Source: an uncultured Clostridia bacterium
Lineage (GTDB): Bacteria; Bacillota; Clostridia; TANB77; CAG-508
DNA length: 64,000 bases
Assembly (NCBI GenBank): GCA_934177795.1
Contig: CAKPPS010000003.1
Location: forward strand, 46,467 to 110,466
Direction: 5' to 3'
The notes below the pieces were generated by a model that saw only the letters and a program-made list of their open reading frames with translations, was not told where the DNA came from and made no database searches. Positions 17,012 to 25,694 of this stretch are shown one piece after another (position 1 is the stretch's first letter; each line of letters starts with the position of its first letter). The translations under genes and the position numbers were made by a program.

Positions 17012-19138
17012 ATGAAAGTTATCAAAAGAGATGGAAGAGCTGTAGATTATGATAAGGCAAAAATAAAGATAGCAATAGAAAAAGCTAATAGGGAAGTAAA
17101 GCCAAAAGAAAGAGCAACTAAAGAGGATATACAAAAAATAATTCAATATATAGAAGAATTAAATAAAAAAAGAATGTTAGTAGAAGACATACAAGATATA
17201 ATAGAACAACAACTAATGGAGATAGAAAAATATGAATTAGCAAAAAAATATATTGTTTACAGATATACAAGAGCTTTAGTTAGAAAACAAAATACAACTG
17301 ATGAAACAATATTAGGATTGATACGAAATGAAAACAAAGAATTAGCAGAAGAAAATTCTAATAAAAATATTATGCTTGCATCAACACAAAGAGATTATAT
17401 TGCTGGAGAAGTTTCAAGGGATTTGACTAAAAGATTATTATTACCAGAAAAAATAGCTAAGGCAGATGCAGAAGGAATTTTACATTTTCATGATGCAGAT
17501 TATTTTGTTCAACCAATATTTAATTGTTGCTTAATAAATATCAAAGACATGCTTGATAATGGAACAGTAATGAATGGGAAATTAATTGAAAGTCCAAAAA
17601 GTTTTCAAGTAGCATGTACTATAACAACACAAATTATAGCAGCAGTAGCAAGTAATCAATATGGTGGACAATCAGTAGATTTGAAACATTTAGGAAAATA
17701 TTTAAGAAAAAGTTATAATAAATTCAAAAAAGAAATTGAAGAAAAATATAAAGGAAAATTATCAAATGATACTATAGAAGATTTAGTTCAAACAAGATTA
17801 AAAGCAGAGCTAAAAGCAGGGGTGCAAACAATACAGTATCAAATTAATACATTAATGACAACAAATGGACAATCTCCTTTTGTAACATTATTTTTACACT
17901 TGGAAGATAATGACCCATATATAAAAGAAAATGCTCAAATAATAGAAGAAGTTTTAAGACAAAGATATGAAGGAATAAAAAATGAAGCAGGTGTATATAT
18001 AACACCAGCATTTCCTAAGTTAGTATATGTTTTAGATGAATGTAATTGCCTAAAAGGAGGAAAGTATGATTATTTAACAAAAATGGCAGTAAAATGTTCA
18101 GCTAAAAGAATGTATCCAGATTATATTTCAGCAAAGAAAATGAAAGAAAATTATGAAGGAAATGTATTTAGCCCAATGGGATGCAGAAGTTTCTTAATAC
18201 CTTGGAAAGATGAAAATGGTAACTATAAATTTGAAGGAAGATTTAATCAAGGTGTAGTTAGTATAAATTTACCACAAATTGCAATTATTGCAGATGGTAA
18301 TGAAGACAAGTTCTGGAAATTATTAGATGAAAGATTGGAACTATGTAAAGAAGCATTAATGTGTAGACATTATGCACTATTAGGTACAAAATCAGATATT
18401 AGTCCAATTCATTGGCAATATGGTGCAATTTCAAGATTAGAAAAAGGTGAAAAAATAGATAAATTATTGTATGGAGGTTACTCAACAATTTCTTTAGGAT
18501 ATATAGGAATATATGAAATGACAAAAGCAATGAAAGGTGTATCACATACTACACCAGAAGGACATGATTTTGCTATAAGAGTTATGAAACATTTAAAAGA
18601 AACAACAGAAAAATGGAGAGAAGAGACAAACATAGGATTTTCATTATATGGGACTCCTGCAGAAAGTTTATGTTATAAATTCGCAAGAATTGATAAGGAA
18701 AAATTCGGAACAATTGAAGATATAACAGATAAAGGATATTATACTAATTCATATCATGTAGATGTTAGAGAAAAAATAGATGCATTTGCAAAATTAAGTT
18801 TTGAAAGTGAATTTCAAAAAATGTCAGCTGGAGGAGCAATATCTTATATAGAAATACCAAATATGCAGAAAAATATAGATGCATTGGAAACAGCAGTTAA
18901 ATTTATTTATGATAATATACAATATGCTGAATTTAATACAAAATCTGATTATTGTCATGTTTGCGGATTTGATGGAGAAATAATAATAAATAAAGATAAT
19001 GAATGGGAATGTCCAAATTGTGGTAACAAAGATCATTCAAAAATGACAGTTGTTAGAAGAACATGTGGATATTTAGGAGAAAATTTCTGGAATGCTGGAA
19101 AAACAAAAGAAATAAAACAAAGAGTTATGCATTTATAA
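17012..19138 (+). CDS. nrdD: anaerobic ribonucleoside-triphosphate reductase
   Basis: The 708 aa protein begins with an ATP-cone domain (residues 1-92, MKVIKRDGRAVDYDKAKIKI) followed by the glycyl-radical barrel. The zinc site near the C terminus is CHVCGF...CPNCG, and the radical glycine lies in the tail RRTCGYLGENFWNAGK. NrdD reduces NTPs to dNTPs under anaerobic conditions, using formate as reductant. The start at ATG 17012 has AGGAGG nine bases upstream. nrdG follows 83 bases downstream. Presence of this class III enzyme supports an anaerobic lifestyle. Confidence 0.97.
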   Translation: MKVIKRDGRAVDYDKAKIKIAIEKANREVKPKERATKEDIQKIIQYIEELNKKRMLVEDIQDIIEQQLMEIEKYELAKKYIVYRYTRALVRKQNTTDETILGLIRNENKELAEENSNKNIMLASTQRDYIAGEVSRDLTKRLLLPEKIAKADAEGILHFHDADYFVQPIFNCCLINIKDMLDNGTVMNGKLIESPKSFQVACTITTQIIAAVASNQYGGQSVDLKHLGKYLRKSYNKFKKEIEEKYKGKLSNDTIEDLVQTRLKAELKAGVQTIQYQINTLMTTNGQSPFVTLFLHLEDNDPYIKENAQIIEEVLRQRYEGIKNEAGVYITPAFPKLVYVLDECNCLKGGKYDYLTKMAVKCSAKRMYPDYISAKKMKENYEGNVFSPMGCRSFLIPWKDENGNYKFEGRFNQGVVSINLPQIAIIADGNEDKFWKLLDERLELCKEALMCRHYALLGTKSDISPIHWQYGAISRLEKGEKIDKLLYGGYSTISLGYIGIYEMTKAMKGVSHTTPEGHDFAIRVMKHLKETTEKWREETNIGFSLYGTPAESLCYKFARIDKEKFGTIEDITDKGYYTNSYHVDVREKIDAFAKLSFESEFQKMSAGGAISYIEIPNMQKNIDALETAVKFIYDNIQYAEFNTKSDYCHVCGFDGEIIINKDNEWECPNCGNKDHSKMTVVRRTCGYLGENFWNAGKTKEIKQRVMHL

Positions 19139-19221
19139 AATATAAAAAACTAAAGATAGTGTAAAGCAATTTAGGGAAATACATTATCTAAAATTAAAAA
19201 AACTAAAGGAGGAAGGAAAGA

Positions 19222-19749
19222 ATGAACTATGCAGATATAAAAAGAGTAGATGTAGCAAATGGAGAAGGGGTAAGAGTGTCTGTTTTTGTTAGTGGTTGTA
19301 ATCATCATTGTAAAGGATGTTTTAATAGATGTGCATGGGACTTTAATTATGGCAATAAATTTACGCAAGAACAAATAGATGAAGTGATTAAATATTTAGA
19401 CCATGATTATATTTCTGGACTTTCTCTTTTGGGAGGAGAACCTTTAGAAAAACAAAATCAAGAAGGATTGCTACCTCTTGTAAAAAAAGTTAAGGAAAAA
19501 TTTCCCAATAAAAATATATGGTGTTATACAGGCTTTGATTTTGAAAAAGATGTTATGGGAAATATGGCTAAAAATAATCAAACAACTAAAGAATTGTTAA
19601 AATACATTGATGTTGTTGTTGATGGAAAGTTTGAAGAGGAGAAAAAGGATTTAAGCTTGCAATTTAGAGGTTCTTCTAATCAAAGAATTTTGGATGTAAA
19701 ACAAACTTTAAAAACTGGAAAACTTGTAAAAGAGGTCCAATATAAATAA
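19222..19749 (+). CDS. nrdG: anaerobic ribonucleotide reductase activating protein
   Basis: This 175 aa radical-SAM enzyme has the 4Fe-4S cysteine motif in SGCNHHCKGCFN (CxxxCxxC) and the GGEP motif in LLGGEPLEKQ. It generates the glycyl radical on NrdD using S-adenosylmethionine. The start ATG 19222 follows AGGAGG. The gene lies 83 bases after nrdD, the usual order, and probably shares its operator-controlled promoter. Its Fe-S cluster would depend on the suf operon at 27.8-33 kb. Confidence 0.95.
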   Translation: MNYADIKRVDVANGEGVRVSVFVSGCNHHCKGCFNRCAWDFNYGNKFTQEQIDEVIKYLDHDYISGLSLLGGEPLEKQNQEGLLPLVKKVKEKFPNKNIWCYTGFDFEKDVMGNMAKNNQTTKELLKYIDVVVDGKFEEEKKDLSLQFRGSSNQRILDVKQTLKTGKLVKEVQYK

Positions 19750-19798
19750 AAGATTATTTTGTAGTTATTGTACAATAGTTTTTAATTAATTTTATGCT

Positions 19799-19984
19799 AA
19801 AAGACTTAGAAATATAAGCTTTCCATTACATGTCTCGGCTTATTACAAAATTCAAGAAATTCTAATTTATTTTAGGGCACCCTTCCACTATAGTGAACTC
19901 TTTCCCTAAAATTACATAGAATTTCTAAAATTTTTTCATGCACATTCGACATTTCATTTCAATCTTATATTTCTAAGTCTTTTT
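19799..19984 (+). ncRNA. structured RNA or long inverted-repeat element, possibly 6S-like
   Basis: The 268-base gap between nrdG and gatD contains a 186-base rod. Its outer 20-bp arms are perfect complements (19799-19818 with 19964-19983). Inside are ATGTC/GACAT, a large internal loop of about 20 bases per side, AGAAATTCTA (19855-19864) with TAGAATTTCT (19917-19926), TTTTAGGG (19870-19877) with CCCTAAAA (19904-19911), and a 26-base end loop. The outer right arm ends in TTTTT. A -10-like TATGCT lies just upstream of the left arm. A symmetric rod with a central bubble is the shape of 6S RNA, but I cannot confirm the family; a mobile inverted-repeat element is the alternative. The orientation is uncertain. 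Confidence 0.5.
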
Positions 19985-20017
19985 GATATTAATTTATTAT
20001 TTTTTGTAACTTTAAAA

Positions 20018-20767
20018 TTAAGTATTAGGAGATAAAAATCTGTCTAACAATTGTTTCCTACATAACATTTCAAAGTTATCATCTAAAGGTTCTAATTTTA
20101 TATCATTATTTTTTCTATTTAAACAATGGCTAATAATATAATCTGCAAGTTCAGGATTTTTAGCTAAAAGTGGACCATGTAAATAGGTAGCTATTACATT
20201 AGATTTAAAAAATCCTTCTTTGGTATCACCAAATTTATTTCCATTTCCAAATAAAACATTACCAAATGGAGTAGTAACATCAAAGGTTTGTCCGCCATGA
20301 TTTTCAAATCCAATTACTTTAGTATTTTTGTTATCTAAAGTAACATCAAGAACTATATTGCCAATACATCTTTTTTTTCTATCTTCAATAGCTTCTGTAT
20401 AGTATGGAAAAATATTAAGACCAGGAATAATATTGCCATCAACACCCTTATAATATTTTCCGAATAACTGATATGCTCCACAAATTAAAAGGAAAAATAC
20501 GCCAGCTTTTTCAGCTTCTTGAATATCTTGTTGATATTTTATTAAATCAGAAGCTAGAATACTTTGCTCATTATCAGCACCACCACCAGCAAATATGATA
20601 TCATAAGATTTAAAATCAGGTTTATCATCACCAATAGAATATCTATCAATAATACATTGTATTCCTCTTCTTTCTAATCTATATTTTAGTACTTGTATAT
20701 TTCCATAATCACCATATAATTCTAACATATCAGGGTATAAGTATAATATTTTTAATTCATTATTCAT
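20018..20767 (-). CDS. gatD: lipid II isoglutaminyl synthase, glutaminase subunit GatD
   Basis: The 249 aa protein is a class I glutamine amidotransferase of the CobB/GatD type: nucleophile cysteine in LLICGAYQLFG (about residue 95) and catalytic histidine in ATYLHGPLLAKNPE. GatD releases ammonia from glutamine and channels it to MurT, which amidates the D-glutamate of the peptidoglycan stem peptide. The gene follows murT by 17 bases on the same strand. The order murT-gatD is the standard Gram-positive arrangement. Confidence 0.93.
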   Translation of the reverse strand: MNNELKILYLYPDMLELYGDYGNIQVLKYRLERRGIQCIIDRYSIGDDKPDFKSYDIIFAGGGADNEQSILASDLIKYQQDIQEAEKAGVFFLLICGAYQLFGKYYKGVDGNIIPGLNIFPYYTEAIEDRKKRCIGNIVLDVTLDNKNTKVIGFENHGGQTFDVTTPFGNVLFGNGNKFGDTKEGFFKSNVIATYLHGPLLAKNPELADYIISHCLNRKNNDIKLEPLDDNFEMLCRKQLLDRFLSPNT

Positions 20768-20784
20768 TACAAAAACTCCTTTTA

Positions 20785-22101
20785 TTATTTTAATTTTAAT
20801 ATTTCTGTACGTGTTGGTTGCAAAGAAGTGTAATTAGCAATAACATATTTTTTGCCTGGAGTGGAATATAGAGATTTTACAGCTTCTTCTAAATTCAAAT
20901 GTGCATCTATTTTATTTTCATCAAATCCAGCAGTTTTTATTCTAATAGCCATATCATAACCTCTAGTACCAGCTGTAATGATACGTGATACATTATTTAA
21001 AGAAGAGAAATTTATATCCCAAATCCAAGAAACGTCAAATCCATCAGCTTTATTATCATTTAATACAAATAATAAATCTTTAGGAGAATCATCTTCATTT
21101 AATAAACGTAAACTTACATTTGCTCCTGTAGGATTTTTAGCTAAATTAATAATAGTTTCAGAACCATGTACAATTATTTTTTCAAGCCTGCCATTATTTA
21201 ATTCAAATTCTGATAAAGTTTTTTGAATAGATTCAGTATTAATATTATATAAAGAAACGCAAGCAATTATGGCAGTAAAATTATATATTATATATATACT
21301 ATTAGATTTAGTATGGTAAACAACATTGTCAACTTCAAAACATTTATTAGTAAGATCTATATTTGTGGCTTTTTTGTAAATTTGATTATTTCCATAGTCA
21401 CAATTAGGGCATATAAATTTACCTATATGTGAATATTGATAGTATTCATATTGTAATTTTGTCTTACAGAAAGGACAAAATTTACCTTCACCAGCTTCTT
21501 TCATTGTATCTGTTGCAAACTCATATTTATCTACACTAAAATAATATATATTTTTATTATTAGGATTAGCAGAACCTAATCGAGCAACATTTGGGTCATC
21601 ATTATTTAAAACAAGATTCCCTGTATAAGTTTTTAAAAATTCATTTATTTTTAAAATTAAAGATTCAACTTCACCGTTTCTATCTAGTTGGTCTCTAAAG
21701 AAATCGAGAATAACTAAAGTATCTAATCTAAAATCTTTAAAAACAATAGGAACATAACCTTCATCAACTTCAAATACTAAGAAATCCGCATTTATTTTTC
21801 CAGTTAATGAACAATTTTTTAGTAATGTGGAAAGAATGCCAGTTTCCATATTGTTCCCTTCTTTGTTACTGATAATTTTATTACCAGCTCTTTGCAAAAC
21901 TTGACCAATAGCATTATTAGTCATAGTTTTACCATTTGTAGCAGTAACGGCGATTACAGGACAATTGACTTTGAAATATTTAAAAATTTCAGAATTTAAA
22001 TCAAAAGCAATTTTTCCCAAAAAATTCCCACCATGTTTTCCACATATTTTTAAAGCTATATTTAATATTTTCATTATAAGAATTATAAAAAAGTTTTTCA
22101 T
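20785..22101 (-). CDS. murT: lipid II isoglutaminyl synthase, Mur ligase subunit MurT
   Basis: The 438 aa protein has the Mur ligase ATP loop TATNGKTMTNNAIG (about residues 55-68) and, in the middle domain, the zinc-ribbon cysteines CPFCKTKL...CPNCDYG that distinguish MurT from other Mur ligases. The C-terminal DUF1727 region contains the conserved LNDNKADGFDVSWIWD. MurT activates the alpha-carboxyl of D-Glu in lipid II with ATP, and GatD supplies ammonia. The first ten codons (MKNFFIILIM) are hydrophobic; a start at the second ATG is possible. Confidence 0.93.
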   Translation of the reverse strand: MKNFFIILIMKILNIALKICGKHGGNFLGKIAFDLNSEIFKYFKVNCPVIAVTATNGKTMTNNAIGQVLQRAGNKIISNKEGNNMETGILSTLLKNCSLTGKINADFLVFEVDEGYVPIVFKDFRLDTLVILDFFRDQLDRNGEVESLILKINEFLKTYTGNLVLNNDDPNVARLGSANPNNKNIYYFSVDKYEFATDTMKEAGEGKFCPFCKTKLQYEYYQYSHIGKFICPNCDYGNNQIYKKATNIDLTNKCFEVDNVVYHTKSNSIYIIYNFTAIIACVSLYNINTESIQKTLSEFELNNGRLEKIIVHGSETIINLAKNPTGANVSLRLLNEDDSPKDLLFVLNDNKADGFDVSWIWDINFSSLNNVSRIITAGTRGYDMAIRIKTAGFDENKIDAHLNLEEAVKSLYSTPGKKYVIANYTSLQPTRTEILKLK

Positions 22102-22160
22102 TTAATTTCTCCAATCTATGATATATTATGTAATTGCTAAAAAATTTAATTGTAATAATA

Positions 22161-22198
22161 TTATAGTTTATAGTTATCAAAAGAATGATAAACTATAA
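22161..22198. promoter_or_regulatory. inverted repeat between divergent murT and nucleotidase genes
   Basis: TTATAGTTTAT (22161-22171) and ATAAACTATAA (22188-22198) are perfect 11-base complements separated by 16 bases. The site lies between the two divergent genes and could be an operator or a hairpin in the murT leader. Confidence 0.45.
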
Positions 22199-22246
22199 AT
22201 TGTAACCTCATTATAGCATAGTGAATATAAAATATAAAGTATTCTA

Positions 22247-22275
22247 TTGAATTTTCAAATAAGAAAATATATAAT
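22247..22275 (+). promoter_or_regulatory. sigma-A promoter of the UMPH-1-like gene
   Basis: TTGAAT (22247-22252), 17 bases, TATAAT (22270-22275), 40 bases before ATG 22316. Confidence 0.75.
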
Positions 22276-22315
22276 AAGAATTGGTAATTATATATAAATA
22301 CAATTTGGAGGAAAA

Positions 22316-23113
22316 ATGATATATATAAAAGATAAAAATAAAGTAGAAGAAATACAAAATAATATAAATAAATATAATATAACTGTGTTTATGGATTTTG
22401 ATAGAACAATGACAACACCAGAAAGTGATGATTCTTGGGATGCCAGTGCTAAAAAGAATGGATTATCTAAAAAATTAGAAGAATTTTATGACAAATATAG
22501 ACCAATAGAATTAGATTATACATTATCAAAAGAAGAAAAAGAAAAATATATGCTTGAATGGTATCAAGGGTGTATGGATTTGTATTATGAATTTAAAATA
22601 ACAAAAGAAGATTTAGAAAAATCTATAAAAAACAGCAAAATAATTTTAAGAAATGGATTAGCAGAACTACTATGTAACCTACATAAAAATAAAGTGCCAG
22701 TAATTATATTATCTGCAGGAATTGGAAATGTTATAGAACAAACATTAAAAGAAGAGAATTGTTACTATAATAATATAACAATAATTAGTAATTTTTTTAA
22801 ATTTAATGACCAAGGACAAATATTAAAATATAATGATTATTTAATACATACATTAAATAAAAATATAGATAAGGTTGTAGATGTTAAAATAAAAAGTATT
22901 ATCAATGAAAGAAAATATAAAGTGGTTGTAGGAGATTTAATAGAAGACATTAATATGATAGGAAGATACCAGGAAAATAGAGTATTAAAAATAGGTTTTT
23001 TAAATTCAAATATAGAAAAAAATGAAGAAATATATAAAGAAAAATTTGATATTGTTTTATCAGGAAAAAATGATTTTGCGGATATACAAGAATATTTAAA
23101 GGAGATATTATAA
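22316..23113 (+). CDS. pyrimidine 5'-nucleotidase of the UMPH-1/cytosolic III type (HAD)
   Basis: The 265 aa protein starts at ATG 22316 after TTGGAGG. HAD motif I is FMDFDRTMT (nucleophile and acid/base aspartates), motif II is ILSAGIGNVIEQ, and motif IV is VVGDLIEDINM. The segment SNFFKFNDQGQILKYNDYLIH followed by TLNK matches the UMPH-1 signature (SNFM-F-...-IH-FNK) known from eukaryotic cytosolic 5'-nucleotidase III, which hydrolyses UMP and CMP. A nucleotidase of this branch is uncommon in bacteria, although related sequences occur in Clostridia. It heads a probable operon with the DUF4116 and yfcE genes. Confidence 0.75.
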   Translation: MIYIKDKNKVEEIQNNINKYNITVFMDFDRTMTTPESDDSWDASAKKNGLSKKLEEFYDKYRPIELDYTLSKEEKEKYMLEWYQGCMDLYYEFKITKEDLEKSIKNSKIILRNGLAELLCNLHKNKVPVIILSAGIGNVIEQTLKEENCYYNNITIISNFFKFNDQGQILKYNDYLIHTLNKNIDKVVDVKIKSIINERKYKVVVGDLIEDINMIGRYQENRVLKIGFLNSNIEKNEEIYKEKFDIVLSGKNDFADIQEYLKEIL

Positions 23114-23133
23114 CTTTAGGAGGAATATCATAG

Positions 23134-23646
23134 ATGGAAATAGACGAAATTATAAAAAATAAAGAAGATAGAGAATTTATATTACAAGCTGTAAAAGAAC
23201 AAGGAAAAAATTTGGAATATGCATCAGAGGAATTGCAAGATGATGAAGAAATAGTACTTGAAGCAGTAAAACAAGATGGAGAAGCATTAGAATTTGCCAG
23301 TAGTAGATTAAAAGGCAATAAACCAATTATGTTAGAGGCAATAAAAACAGTGCCATGGACAATATGTTATGTATCAAACGAATTATCTGATGATAAGGAG
23401 ATTATGCTAGAGTGCTGTAAGAAATATGGCCAAGCATTGTACTATGCTTCAGAAAAAATAAGACAAGATAAAGAAGTAGTAAAAGCAGCAGTTGAAAATA
23501 AAGGTATCATAATAAAATATGCAAGTAGAGAATTAATAGATGATAAGGAATTGGCAATATTGGCAGTAAAACAAGATAAAAAAGCATATCATTTTATATC
23601 TAATAGGTTAAAACAAGATGAAGAAATTAAAAAAATAATTGAATAG
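23134..23646 (+). CDS. DUF4116 repeat protein
   Basis: The 170 aa protein consists of about three and a half tandem repeats of roughly 48 residues, each with the pattern dkEiVLeAVkqdG.aLeyAS..L: EEIVLEAVKQDGEALEFASS, KEIMLECCKKYGQALYYASE, KEVVKAAVENKGIIIKYASR, KELAILAVKQDKKAYHFISN. This is the DUF4116 helical repeat seen in proteins of amoebae, giant viruses and gut bacteria. Function is unknown; a scaffold or binding role is guessed from the repeats. It starts at ATG 23134 behind AGGAGG, 20 bases after the nucleotidase gene. Confidence 0.85.
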   Translation: MEIDEIIKNKEDREFILQAVKEQGKNLEYASEELQDDEEIVLEAVKQDGEALEFASSRLKGNKPIMLEAIKTVPWTICYVSNELSDDKEIMLECCKKYGQALYYASEKIRQDKEVVKAAVENKGIIIKYASRELIDDKELAILAVKQDKKAYHFISNRLKQDEEIKKIIE

Positions 23647-23670
23647 TATAGTAAAAATAAAAAATAGAAT

Positions 23671-23711
23671 GGAGGAAATGGTATATTATTTAAATATACC
23701 ATATAAGAAAA
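23671..23711 (+). promoter_or_regulatory. ribosome binding site separated from the yfcE start by a hairpin
   Basis: GGAGG at 23671-23675 is the only good site before yfcE ATG 23712, 36 bases away. Between them GGTATATT (23680-23687) pairs with AATATACC (23693-23700). Folding this hairpin would bring the site to within about 15 unpaired bases of the start, which could make translation structure-dependent. Confidence 0.5.
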
Positions 23712-24248
23712 ATGAGAATATTAGTTGTGTCAGATATACATGGGTCAGGATATTATGCAGATAAATTAAAAGAAATAATAAAAAAAGAAAATCCAGACAA
23801 AATATTTGTGTTGGGAGATTTATATTATCATGGACCAAGAAATCCACTAACAGAAGAGTACAATCCTATGAAAGTAGCAAAATTATTAAATAGTATGAAA
23901 GATAGGATATCAGTAATACGTGGGAATTGTGATGCAGAAGTAGACCTTATGATTTCGGATTTTGATATAAGAGATAATATATTAGAAGAAATTAATGGAA
24001 AGAAAATGTTTTTTACACACGGACATAAATATAATATGAATAATTTACCAGCTGAAGATTTTGATATCATGGTATATGGTCATTTTCATGTTTGCTTTAT
24101 AAAAGAAAATGAAGGAAAAATATTTGTAAATCCAGGTTCTGTAACATTGCCTAAAGAAAATACACCACATAGTTATGTAATGATAGAAGAAAATGAAATA
24201 TTAATTAAGGATGTAGATGGTCATGTTATAGAAAAGAGTAAAATATAG
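23712..24248 (+). CDS. yfcE: YfcE-family metallophosphodiesterase
   Basis: The 178 aa protein has the calcineurin-like metal-binding motifs in order: SDIHGS (residues 8-13), LGDLYYHGPRNPL, GNCDAEVD, THGHKY and YGHFHVC, with the C-terminal NPGSVTLPK. The YHGPRNP insertion is characteristic of YfcE, a Mn-dependent phosphodiesterase whose natural substrate is not settled. The length matches the family. It is the third gene of the nucleotidase-DUF4116-yfcE group. Confidence 0.9.
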   Translation: MRILVVSDIHGSGYYADKLKEIIKKENPDKIFVLGDLYYHGPRNPLTEEYNPMKVAKLLNSMKDRISVIRGNCDAEVDLMISDFDIRDNILEEINGKKMFFTHGHKYNMNNLPAEDFDIMVYGHFHVCFIKENEGKIFVNPGSVTLPKENTPHSYVMIEENEILIKDVDGHVIEKSKI

Positions 24249-24412
24249 AAAAAAGCTTATTTGCATAAAACAAGAAAAATTACACTTCTTAATAGAAGCA
24301 TTGCTAAATATTACCATATAAACAAGCCTTTAAGAAAATTTATTCTTTTGTACTGTAAATAAGGAACATCAGGAATTTTCTAATATAAATAAAAATTGAA
24401 GCTTTTGTTACT

Positions 24413-24610
24413 ATGGTCAAAAAGCTTAAAATGTTGTCAGCAACTAATTTTCTCAATGCACTTTATGTTCTGGAATGCAATGACTGGAATTTAACTGAAT
24501 TTGATGAAAGTAACATTGATGTAAGGTCTGATGAAGCAGGCAGAGATATGATTGCTTTTGCAACTGTTGTAGAAAGTTTATTTTTCTGTGGTAGAGATGA
24601 TACTGAATAG
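24413..24610 (+). CDS. small hypothetical protein, 65 aa
   Basis: This frame encodes MVKKLKMLSATNFLNALYVL and an acidic C-terminal half. I do not recognise it. No good ribosome binding site precedes ATG 24413, and another ATG occurs at 24431, also without a strong site. Base composition is higher in G+C than the flanking genes, as for other isolated hypothetical genes in the window. It may be a fragment of a transferred gene. Confidence 0.4.
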   Translation: MVKKLKMLSATNFLNALYVLECNDWNLTEFDESNIDVRSDEAGRDMIAFATVVESLFFCGRDDTE

Positions 24611-24711
24611 ATTAGATGGAATTTTATATCAATCGTCATAAGAGCTAATAACCAGTAGAAAAATTAGTAATTAAAATTTCAAGAAATTTAAAAGGAAAGA
24701 AATGTGATTAT

Positions 24712-25590
24712 ATGATAAATTTAGAATTATATAAAATATTTAAAATTGTAGCAGAAGAAGAAAATTTAACGAAAGCAAGTGGAATTTTACATATTTCACA
24801 ACCAGCAGTAACTAAACATATTAAAAATTTGGAAAATGAATTACATGTTCAACTATTTAAAAGAAGTAAGTATGGAATGATATTGAATGAAAATGGGAAA
24901 AAACTATATTTACAGATAAGAGATTCTGTAGATATTCTTTCAAAAGCAGAGATAATATTTAATACAAAAAAAGATATAAAATTAGGTGTACATGTAAATA
25001 TGCCAAGCAAAATATATAACAATGGTATTTTAAAATTTTATGAAAAAAATAAAAGCAATATTATTAATATACATAGATTAAATGCTATAAATATATTTTC
25101 AGCACTAGAAAAACAAGAAATTGATGCAGGTTTTTCAAAAAAATATAGTGATGAACTATATGATGAAAATAAAATAAAATTTATAGAAATAGGAAAATTG
25201 CATGACACATTTATTGTAAATAGTAATTCTAAGTATTTAAATAAAAAATTATCTAAAAATGATTTAAAAAATATAACAATCTACACATTAAAAAAATTTT
25301 CTAGTGCTTACAAAAACTTAATAAAAACATTTGAATATAAAACAGAAGATGAAATAAATATATCTAATGTAGCTTTTTCTGGAATTATGGCGTTATTTAA
25401 AGTTAGAGATATAATAGCAGTTATTACAAAGGAATATGTAGAAGAACAATTAATTAATAAAGAATTAAGTGAATTAGAGGTAGGGTTTTCGCTTCCTTCA
25501 GTTGAATATGGGATATATTATAATGTTAATAATAAATTTAAAGAATTAAATAATTTAATTGAAATTTTAAAAGATAATTGTGAAATATAA
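24712..25590 (+). CDS. LysR family transcriptional regulator
   Basis: The 292 aa protein has an N-terminal LysR winged helix (YKIFKIVAEEENLTKASGIL followed by HISQPAVTKHIKNLENEL) and the two-lobed effector-binding domain from about residue 88. Start is ATG 24712 with AAAGGAAAG upstream. It precedes, in the same direction, the RtcB-like gene at 25695, whose upstream region contains a palindrome that could be its target. The effector is unknown. Confidence 0.92.
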   Translation: MINLELYKIFKIVAEEENLTKASGILHISQPAVTKHIKNLENELHVQLFKRSKYGMILNENGKKLYLQIRDSVDILSKAEIIFNTKKDIKLGVHVNMPSKIYNNGILKFYEKNKSNIINIHRLNAINIFSALEKQEIDAGFSKKYSDELYDENKIKFIEIGKLHDTFIVNSNSKYLNKKLSKNDLKNITIYTLKKFSSAYKNLIKTFEYKTEDEINISNVAFSGIMALFKVRDIIAVITKEYVEEQLINKELSELEVGFSLPSVEYGIYYNVNNKFKELNNLIEILKDNCEI

Positions 25591-25604
25591 CTAAAAGTTA
25601 TATT

Positions 25605-25634
25605 TTGAAAACAAATATGTATTATACATGATAT
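25605..25634 (+). promoter_or_regulatory. promoter with central palindrome before the RtcB-like gene
   Basis: TTGAAA (25605-25610) and TGATAT (25629-25634) are 18 bases apart. Between them ATGTAT-T-ATACAT (25617-25629) is a perfect 13-base palindrome with the T-N11-A form of LysR sites. Control by the adjacent LysR protein is inferred from position. Confidence 0.45.
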
Positions 25635-25694
25635 AAAAATCAATTTATAATAAATGTGACGAGAGTCAAAAAAATATTATAAGGAGATTTTATT

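Noticed and set aside
20785..21480. Zinc-ribbon cysteines in murT as a sign of a fused DNA-binding domain
   Set aside because: The C4 zinc ribbon is a standard part of MurT.
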